A stretch of 6,024 bases of DNA from Nitrosarchaeum sp. (GTDB taxonomy: Archaea > Thermoproteota > Nitrososphaeria > Nitrososphaerales > Nitrosopumilaceae): positions 1 through 6,024 of the forward strand of contig SICY01000057.1 of NCBI GenBank assembly GCA_009697485.1. The letters run 5' to 3'. Both the position numbers and the translations under genes were made by a program. Of this stretch, positions 1-4,701 are shown piece by piece (position 1 is the stretch's first letter; every line of letters begins with the position of its first letter). The notes under the pieces are model-generated. The model saw only the letters and a list, made by a program, of their open reading frames with translations, did not search any database and was not told the DNA's origin.

Positions 1-51
1 ATGAAAAAAGATGGTAACACAATCACTTTTCAAATTAAAAAGGTGAAATAA
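1..51 (+). CDS. C-terminal tail of an unidentified protein, possibly TusA-like sulfur carrier (partial at left edge)
   Basis: The first 16 codons are open in the first frame and end at TAA 49-51, giving a tail that reads MKKDGNTITFQIKKVK. It is too short to be a gene of its own, so the ATG at position 1 is probably internal and the gene begins left of the window. The pattern of a small turn followed by a hydrophobic strand and a Lys-rich end resembles the last strand of TusA/SirA-family sulfurtransferases. This is a weak resemblance over 16 residues, and the diagnostic CPxP motif would lie outside the window. It does not end in Gly-Gly, so it is not a ThiS/MoaD-type carrier. The stop lies 9 bp before the cysteine synthase start, so the two are almost certainly cotranscribed; a sulfur carrier would make sense there. 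Confidence 0.45.
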   Translation: MKKDGNTITFQIKKVK

Positions 52-60
52 AACAAAATC

Positions 61-1053
61 ATGGCATATGTTACTAGTTCTGATATTTTAAACCGAGTTG
101 GCAATACACCACTTGTAAAATTAGATTCTCTTTCAAATCAAAAAGTTACATATTTTGCAAAACTTGAAGGTCACAATCCGTTTGGTTCTGTAAAAGACAG
201 AGCTGCATACTGGATGATTAAAGATGGTGAAGAAAAAGGTAAACTTACAAAAGGGAAAAGTATCATTATTGAACCTACATCTGGAAACACTGGAATTGCA
301 TTAACTGGTATTGCAAATTTACTTGGCTACAAAGTTGAGATCGTGATTCCTGAAAAAGCCAGTAATGAAACCAAGGATATTATTCGAAATCTAGGGGCCA
401 AAGTTTTTGAAACCAGCGATGATCTTTGCCCAAAGGTTGGGGCTGGAACTGATCAAAGCATAGCCTTGGCAACATCAATAGCAGCATCAAGACCTGATAC
501 GTATTATTCTCCAAATCAATATGCAAACGAGGCAAATTTTATGGGTCATTACGTTGGAACAGGTCCTGAAATTTGGAAACAAACTGATGGTAAAGTCACT
601 CATTTCTTTACAGGCGTTGGAACTGGAGGAACAATTACTGGAATTGGTGCTTTTCTTAAAGAAAAAAATCCAGATGTTAAAATTATTGGATGCCAACCTC
701 AGCAAAATCACCTAATTCAAGGATGGCGAAATTTTGAAGAATCTGCAAAACCTGATTTGTTTTTAAAACGAGAAAATGTAGTTGATGATTGGGTATCTGT
801 TAGTAATGATGAGGCATTTTCTGTTGTAAAAGAAGTACTTAGAAAAGACAAATTATTAGTCAGTCCTTCTTCAGCAGCTGTTTATGCATGTATGAAAAAA
901 TATTCTATTACCAGTGATGCATGCGTAGTTGGAATCTTTGCTGACGATGGAAGAAAATTCAAGAGCGTTTATGCTAAACAAAATATTATGACTGAAAAAG
1001 AATTTGAAGAATCTCTCAAAGAAGCAAAATACATGTCAGAATTGGCATATTGA
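61..1053 (+). CDS. cysM: PLP-dependent cysteine synthase, CysM-like (O-phosphoserine or O-acetylserine sulfhydrylase)
   Basis: This cytosolic enzyme makes L-cysteine by replacing the side-chain leaving group of an activated serine with sulfur. The protein has 330 residues, close to the family's usual 300-330. It shows the N-terminal NTPLV motif (15-19), the Schiff-base lysine K45 in GSVKDR, the substrate loop TSGNTG (73-78), the PLP-phosphate loop GVGTGGT (185-191) and a SPSSAA segment (268-273) where the Ser contacting the pyridine nitrogen is expected. The segment GWRNFEES (221-228) resembles mycobacterial CysM, whose arginine in an RN motif binds O-phosphoserine, rather than CysK; R223 is the counterpart. 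The ATG at 61 is the natural start, giving a normal N-terminus. No Shine-Dalgarno is seen. It follows a partial gene by 9 bp and converges on the minus-strand block. A cystathionine beta-synthase catalytic core is the main alternative, but no CBS-domain tail is present. Confidence 0.93.
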   Translation: MAYVTSSDILNRVGNTPLVKLDSLSNQKVTYFAKLEGHNPFGSVKDRAAYWMIKDGEEKGKLTKGKSIIIEPTSGNTGIALTGIANLLGYKVEIVIPEKASNETKDIIRNLGAKVFETSDDLCPKVGAGTDQSIALATSIAASRPDTYYSPNQYANEANFMGHYVGTGPEIWKQTDGKVTHFFTGVGTGGTITGIGAFLKEKNPDVKIIGCQPQQNHLIQGWRNFEESAKPDLFLKRENVVDDWVSVSNDEAFSVVKEVLRKDKLLVSPSSAAVYACMKKYSITSDACVVGIFADDGRKFKSVYAKQNIMTEKEFEESLKEAKYMSELAY

Positions 1054-1103
1054 TTTTCAAATGTATTACTTTTTAGTACTATTTTTCCTCTAAAATATTT
1101 TTT
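1054..1103 (+). terminator. T-rich archaeal-type terminator region after cysM
   Basis: Immediately after the cysM stop come T-runs at 1054-1057 (4 T), 1070-1074 (5 T), 1082-1086 (5 T) and 1098-1103 (6 T). Archaeal RNA polymerase commonly terminates at oligo-T tracts without a hairpin, and I see no strong stem here. The later tracts lie inside the 3' end of the convergent minus-strand gene, so the two transcripts would overlap if termination uses them. I see no equally T-rich stretch for the opposite transcript. Confidence 0.35.
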
Positions 1104-1621
1104 AGATGCGTTTCATAAAATTCTCGAAAAAATTTATTCATATCCATTTCATGATGCAGACACGCATTGCTTGATTCTAATACTTTTTCTCTGAGTTCTT
1201 TGCTCCATTTACTTTGTTGTTTGTCTTTTGATTTAATAATTGATGGATTTTGTTTTACTTCTTCCATATTTGTTAATAGTTTTAATTCAAGCTGACGTAG
1301 TTTGCTTATGCTGAGTAAAAATAATCCTGATTGTTCCTTGTCTACTAAATTCATCAATGCTTGTGCTTGAGTATAATACTCTGTTCCTTTTTCATTATAT
1401 TTCTTAAATTCATTGATACGCTTTTGCCAATATTTTTCTGTAGTGTTTTCTATTACTTTGTAATTAAATTGAATTTCAGCTAGTTCTTTTCCTAACTTGG
1501 CTAAATTACCACTATATTCCTTGGCTGATTTTTTTAATTTTTCAAGTTCTTCAGTCATAATATGCCTAAATTTTTCTGCAATAAAGAGTTTGGAATCTAA
1601 TTTTGAGCATGATTCTTCCAT
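1079..1621 (-). CDS. Hypothetical coiled-coil protein, 180 aa
   Basis: I do not recognise this protein. It is highly charged (rich in Lys and Glu) and predicted helical. Residues about 22-80 carry heptad-like spacing of Leu, Ile and Phe typical of a coiled coil, and a second helical stretch lies at about 88-118. A short Asn-Pro break and a Lys-rich patch follow (about 124-138), then a C-terminal helical segment containing CLHHEMDMNKFF. There is no signal peptide and no membrane segment. The ATG at 1621 follows an in-frame TGA by one codon, so no longer start exists; the ATG at residue 22 is a possible alternative. The start overlaps the end of the upstream zinc-ribbon gene by 25 nt in the -1 frame, which suggests translational coupling and a functional pair. 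The stop lies 25 bp from the convergent cysM stop. Confidence 0.75.
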   Translation of the reverse strand: MEESCSKLDSKLFIAEKFRHIMTEELEKLKKSAKEYSGNLAKLGKELAEIQFNYKVIENTTEKYWQKRINEFKKYNEKGTEYYTQAQALMNLVDKEQSGLFLLSISKLRQLELKLLTNMEEVKQNPSIIKSKDKQQSKWSKELREKVLESSNACLHHEMDMNKFFREFYETHLKNILEEK

Positions 1622-1815
1622 GAATCATTTGATATTTTTGAATAATCCATTATGCATTTCTCACAAAACGAATCCCATTCTCCAATTTCTAAACCTCTAA
1701 AAAACTCTCTTGTCCATTCGTATGGTGGTTCTTTTCTGTATTGGAATTGCTGAATTGTGTAAATGTCTTTTTCATTAAATTTATTCAAACATTTTTTGCA
1801 TTGAGCGTTTTTCAT
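1597..1815 (-). CDS. Small zinc-ribbon-like protein (CxxC ... CxxC), 72 aa
   Basis: This 72-residue protein carries two cysteine pairs, C6-x2-C9 near the start and C51-x2-C54 near the end, a spacing typical of a four-cysteine zinc ribbon. The middle is rich in aromatic residues (Tyr, Phe, Trp) and includes the run YRKEPPYEWTREFF. Nothing identifies a function; proteins of this shape bind nucleic acid or partner proteins. There is no membrane segment. The start ATG is 28 bp downstream of the trxB stop and has no obvious TATA box or Shine-Dalgarno, so it is probably read from the trxB transcript. Its last 25 nt overlap the start of the coiled-coil gene. The intact cysteine set and the compact spacing argue that it is a real gene. 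Confidence 0.7.
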   Translation of the reverse strand: MKNAQCKKCLNKFNEKDIYTIQQFQYRKEPPYEWTREFFRGLEIGEWDSFCEKCIMDYSKISNDSWKNHAQN

Positions 1816-1843
1816 TAGATAATTTGTGGATTAGATTGGTTAT

Positions 1844-2833
1844 TTAGGAATTTTCTGTAAGGTACTTGTCTACATCTATTGCAGCCATGCATCCAAACCC
1901 TGCTGCAGTAACTGCTTGTCTATAACTTCGATCATGCACATCTCCTGCTGCAAAAACTCCTTCTACATTCGTATGTGTTTTATTTTTTAAAATAATATAC
2001 CCTTCATTATCTACATCAATTTGTTTCTTGAAAAGTTTGGTATTTGGCTCATGACCAATTGCAACAAAAAGACCTGCAACATCAAGTGTTTTTTCCTCAC
2101 CTGTTTTGATATTTTTTAATACTGCCTGGCGCATTTTTTGATCCCCCTTGATGTCTGTTACTTCATAATTCCAATGAAATTTTATTTTATTGTTTTTCAT
2201 TGCTCTTTCTTGCATTATTTTACTAGCACGTAATGATTCTCGTCTATGTACTAGGTGTACAGTTGTTGCAAATTTAGTGAGAAATGTTGCTTCTTCTACT
2301 GCAGAGTCTCCTCCACCCACTACTACCAATTCTTGATTTCTAAAAAATGGACCGTCACATGTTGCACAATACGATACTCCTTTTCCTGCAAACGTCTGCT
2401 CTCCAGGCAATCCTATTTTTCTAGGATTTGCCCCTGTCGCAATAATTACCGCTCTTCCCTCATATTCTTCTGAGGCTGTTAGGACCTTGAACGGTTTGTG
2501 TCTGAAATCTACATCTACTACTTCATCGTCTATTATTATAGTTCCCATTCTCTGCGTTTGTTTTCTCATCTCTATCATTAAATCTGGACCCATTATCCCT
2601 TTTTCAAATCCTGGATAATTCTCAACTTCTGTAGTATTGACTAATTGCCCACCTGGCAATATGCCTGATAAAATAAGGGTGTCATATCCTGCCCTTGAAC
2701 AATAAATTCCTGCAGTATACCCTGAAGGGCCTGCTCCAATAATTACTATGTCAAATTTTGTCTTCTTTTTATCTGGCATCTTTGGTGAATCTTTGTTTTC
2801 AAGTATTGTTGCACCAGAGTCTGCAGCCATCAT
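1844..2833 (-). CDS. trxB: Thioredoxin reductase (NADPH, FAD)
   Basis: This is a low-molecular-weight thioredoxin reductase, a cytosolic flavoprotein that passes electrons from NADPH through FAD and a redox disulfide to thioredoxin. The FAD-binding Rossmann motif GAGPSG is at 33-38, the redox pair is C156-A-T-C159 followed by D160, the NADPH-binding GGGDSA is at 173-178 with HRR at 196-198 (the signature for NADPH over NADH), and the second FAD contact GVFAAGD lies at 292-298. The 329 residues slightly exceed the usual 310-320 because of about 25 polar residues before the first strand. The start may be ATG 2833, ATG 2830 or the internal ATG 2779 (residue 19). A TATA-like box about 40 bp before 2833 favours the upstream pair. 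It heads a minus-strand unit with the zinc-ribbon and coiled-coil genes. No thioredoxin gene is in the window. Confidence 0.96.
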   Translation of the reverse strand: MMAADSGATILENKDSPKMPDKKKTKFDIVIIGAGPSGYTAGIYCSRAGYDTLILSGILPGGQLVNTTEVENYPGFEKGIMGPDLMIEMRKQTQRMGTIIIDDEVVDVDFRHKPFKVLTASEEYEGRAVIIATGANPRKIGLPGEQTFAGKGVSYCATCDGPFFRNQELVVVGGGDSAVEEATFLTKFATTVHLVHRRESLRASKIMQERAMKNNKIKFHWNYEVTDIKGDQKMRQAVLKNIKTGEEKTLDVAGLFVAIGHEPNTKLFKKQIDVDNEGYIILKNKTHTNVEGVFAAGDVHDRSYRQAVTAAGFGCMAAIDVDKYLTENS

Positions 2834-2871
2834 GATATGACATCTTTGAATTTCATTATTAAATGATTATG

Positions 2872-2880
2872 ATTTAAAAA
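2872..2880 (-). promoter_or_regulatory. Putative TATA box for trxB
   Basis: Read on the minus strand this is TTTTTAAAT, centred about 42 bp before ATG 2833. With archaeal spacing of about 26 bp from TATA to start of transcription, the RNA would begin near 2849 and have a leader of about 16 nt. It lies in the 62-bp gap after the DUF6775-like gene. AT-rich background makes chance matches common. Confidence 0.4.
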
Positions 2881-2895
2881 TAAGATAATTCATAA

Positions 2896-3678
2896 CTACA
2901 AATCACTCCCTGTTAATTTCTTTAACACTTGTTGATGGGGTTCACATAATTTTCCATTTTCTAGCTGTGAATACAACAGGTCTTTTTGCCAATGTGCATT
3001 AAAAAGTCTACATTCTGTTTTGTCGCAAAACGCTTCTCCTGTTTCAAAATAAAATATTGCTTGTAACAGATAACCTTCTATGATTTTTGATAGTCTGGTG
3101 TCGTTATATTCTAGATACGTTCCTTTGTATTTTTGCTTTATTGATTCTACATTTATGCCCTGTGTGTAATTTGATATTAGATCTAAATAGTATTCTCTTG
3201 GCTTTGCCGGTGCTTCAATTATTCCTGTTGTTGAAATTATTGAAGGATTTGCACCGATTACTGCTCTTCCGTGATATCTATAATCATTACAATCATACGT
3301 ACATGTCAATTTGTTTGTAAAAAAAATATGGAATAAATCTGATGATGTTTCCTCATTTGGGACTAATTCTGTTAATACTTTTTGAAGTTCAAATCCGTCA
3401 TACATGATAATATTTTCTGTTTTTGCAGTGTCTTCAAAATTTGCTTCTTCAAAAAGAATCTCATCTGCACTGGGTTTGTGTTTTTCATATGGTTTTCTAG
3501 AATTGAAAATTCTACATGATGCAATTTTTGCAGCTGTGTCTTTTTTTGCGAATTTTAGAATACTGCCTCTTGTTTCAACTTGAACTGGAAATGTTTCTTT
3601 CAGAAAACCAGCCAGTCTCCCAAGTTGAATATTGGAAACAGTAGGCTCATCATACAAAAATATTTTTGAGTTCTTCAA
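2896..3678 (-). CDS. DUF6775-like putative metalloprotein (function unknown), TTG start
   Basis: The N-terminus (IFLYDEPTV at 6-14, then a region ending VETRGS) and the block STTGIIEAPAKPREYY (149-164) match my memory of an archaeal family catalogued as DUF6775 and described as a putative metallopeptidase. The C-terminus has a compact set of possible metal ligands: C218, C223, H229, C245 and H248, within CDKTEC, FNAHWQ and LCEPH. A further C126-x3-C130 and H136 sit mid-protein. No HExxH motif is present, so a classical zincin activity is not supported by the sequence. There is no signal peptide or membrane segment. The start is TTG at 3678: no ATG or GTG in this frame precedes it, and the conserved N-terminus begins right there. 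It follows the thi4 stop by 23 bp and is probably cotranscribed with it. Function is unknown; a metal-binding role is inference. Confidence 0.8.
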   Translation of the reverse strand: MKNSKIFLYDEPTVSNIQLGRLAGFLKETFPVQVETRGSILKFAKKDTAAKIASCRIFNSRKPYEKHKPSADEILFEEANFEDTAKTENIIMYDGFELQKVLTELVPNEETSSDLFHIFFTNKLTCTYDCNDYRYHGRAVIGANPSIISTTGIIEAPAKPREYYLDLISNYTQGINVESIKQKYKGTYLEYNDTRLSKIIEGYLLQAIFYFETGEAFCDKTECRLFNAHWQKDLLYSQLENGKLCEPHQQVLKKLTGSDL

Positions 3679-3701
3679 TGAATCAATAAATTGATGATTG
3701 T

Positions 3702-4520
3702 TTATCTTTCTAACTCTTTAATTTTCTCTGCTGTGATTTCAGCTGCTTTTCTTCCTGAAAACAACATTGAACCATACGTGGGACCCATTCTTGCCAGTCC
3801 ATAGGTTTCAGTCACAGACATTCCTGCTGCAACCAATCCTGGATATACTTCACCGGTATTGTGAACCACATGCTCTTCCCCTTCGTTTACATACATTGGA
3901 TTCATTCCCTTCCATTCTACTAATCCTCTATCGACAAGTCGCTTTACTGCAACAGAGTCATGACCTGATGCATCGATAACCATTTTTGCCTCAAGTGCAA
4001 TTGGATCAACACATGTGATGTTTCTTGGTAATGCTGATACTGGCATCCAATTAACAACAATGCCTGCAACTCTGCCATTTTTTAAAACAAGATCATCAAA
4101 CTTTGTAAGATTGAGAAATTTTACTCCTGCATCACATGCAGCTGCAATTAATTTTGAAACCGCATGTGGTCCAGGTGTTAAGTATAATCCTTCTGAAACT
4201 TTTTTGTATGGAACACCTAATTCATCCCACATTTTTTGCGCTGGTTCTCTAACTGTTACTGGATTCATCATATATCCACCTAGCCAATAACCTCCGCCAA
4301 GGTAATTGTTTTGTTCAACAACTAAAACTTTGAAACCCATATTTGAAAGATCTCTACTTGCAGTTAATCCTGCAGGTCCAGCTCCTATAATTATCACATC
4401 TGATTCTGCTCTGTCTATTAGAACTGAGTGCCATTCATTTGCAATTGCACGAGTAATATCGACTTCACGAACATCAGTAAATATTTTTGTTGATTTTTCT
4501 GCAACAGTAGCTTTTTGCAT
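3702..4520 (-). CDS. thi4: Thiamine thiazole synthase Thi4, cysteine-containing archaeal type
   Basis: Thi4 makes the ADP-linked thiazole precursor of thiamine from NAD+, glycine and sulfur, in the cytosol. The 272 residues match the archaeal length. The dinucleotide-binding GAGPAG is at 46-51 with E69 ending the second strand, followed by the GGGYWLGG loop (75-82). The active-site stretch ITCVDPIALEA (168-178) has C170-V-D172, which lines up with the yeast C205-M-D207 motif and with the cysteine shown to be essential in Haloferax Thi4; methanogen enzymes have His there. The later SGHDS (185-189) and GPTYGSMLFSG (246-256) complete the family pattern. Having Cys rather than His predicts that the protein donates its own sulfur and works once. 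ATG 4520 gives the expected N-terminus. It is divergent from sulfite reductase and leads the DUF6775-like gene. I saw no TPP riboswitch motif upstream. Confidence 0.95.
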   Translation of the reverse strand: MQKATVAEKSTKIFTDVREVDITRAIANEWHSVLIDRAESDVIIIGAGPAGLTASRDLSNMGFKVLVVEQNNYLGGGYWLGGYMMNPVTVREPAQKMWDELGVPYKKVSEGLYLTPGPHAVSKLIAAACDAGVKFLNLTKFDDLVLKNGRVAGIVVNWMPVSALPRNITCVDPIALEAKMVIDASGHDSVAVKRLVDRGLVEWKGMNPMYVNEGEEHVVHNTGEVYPGLVAAGMSVTETYGLARMGPTYGSMLFSGRKAAEITAEKIKELER

Positions 4521-4532
4521 GGAAATATTGCT

Positions 4533-4590
4533 TCTTAGAACCCATTAATACTTTCCCACTTTTTTAAATTAGGGGAAACTAATTCTAAGA
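4533..4590. repeat. Nested inverted repeats flanking the thi4 TATA box (candidate operator)
   Basis: Outer arms TCTTAGAA (4533-4540) and TTCTAAGA (4583-4590) are perfect 8-bp inverted copies. Each is also nearly self-palindromic (TTCTTAGAA at 4532-4540; TTCTAAGAT at 4583-4591). Inner arms TTTCCC (4552-4557) and GGGAAA (4573-4578) are perfect 6-bp inverted copies enclosing the A/T-rich TATA-like sequence. The outer and inner pairs have almost the same centre (about 4561.5 and 4565). Such symmetry around a promoter suggests a dimeric repressor or activator site, but no regulator is known from this sequence. Confidence 0.4.
4560..4570 (-). promoter_or_regulatory. Putative TATA box for thi4
   Basis: On the minus strand this reads AATTTAAAAAA, centred about 45 bp before ATG 4520. 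Archaeal spacing would put the RNA start near 4540, giving a leader of about 20 nt. It is enclosed by the inverted repeats at 4533-4590. No Shine-Dalgarno is seen in the leader. Confidence 0.4.
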
Positions 4591-4668
4591 TGCCAGAATT
4601 ATTTGCAGTATAGGAAAATTCATGTATGACATTGAAATCTTGCCTCCTAAACTTCCCCATATCAAAAA

Positions 4669-4675
4669 TTTATAT
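4669..4675 (+). promoter_or_regulatory. Putative TATA box for sulfite reductase
   Basis: TTTATAT is a close match to the archaeal TATA box and is preceded by an A-run that could serve as the BRE side. Spacing of about 26 bp puts the RNA start near 4698, only a few nucleotides before TTG 4702, so the transcript would be effectively leaderless. This fits the absence of a Shine-Dalgarno and supports the TTG start. Confidence 0.5.
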
Positions 4676-4701
4676 CATAACTCAAAGGACTTTCTATTGT
4701 A

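Noticed and set aside
1597..1621. Programmed -1 frameshift joining the zinc-ribbon and coiled-coil genes
   Set aside because: The frame relation would allow it, but no X-XXY-YYZ heptamer is present in the overlap and an ATG for the second gene is available, so coupled reinitiation is simpler.
2863..2874. Tandem ATGATT ATGATT before trxB
   Set aside because: Two copies of a simple 6-mer in an AT-rich promoter are expected by chance and show no symmetry.
2834..2895. Terminator of the thi4-DUF6775 unit
   Set aside because: A run of five T on the minus strand is present but it coincides with the putative trxB TATA box, so it cannot be told apart from promoter sequence.
4015..4290. 91-codon + strand open frame opposite thi4
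   Set aside because: It lies wholly antisense to the clearly conserved Thi4 protein and its translation has no recognisable family; a shadow of thi4 codon use. The same applies to the other short antisense frames, including those at 487-711, 2255-2473, 3087-3320 and 5013-5240.
4521..4701. TPP riboswitch upstream of thi4
   Set aside because: I looked on the minus strand for the CUGAGA and ACCYGA-type core motifs in proper order and found none; the predicted leader of about 20 nt is also too short to hold the aptamer.
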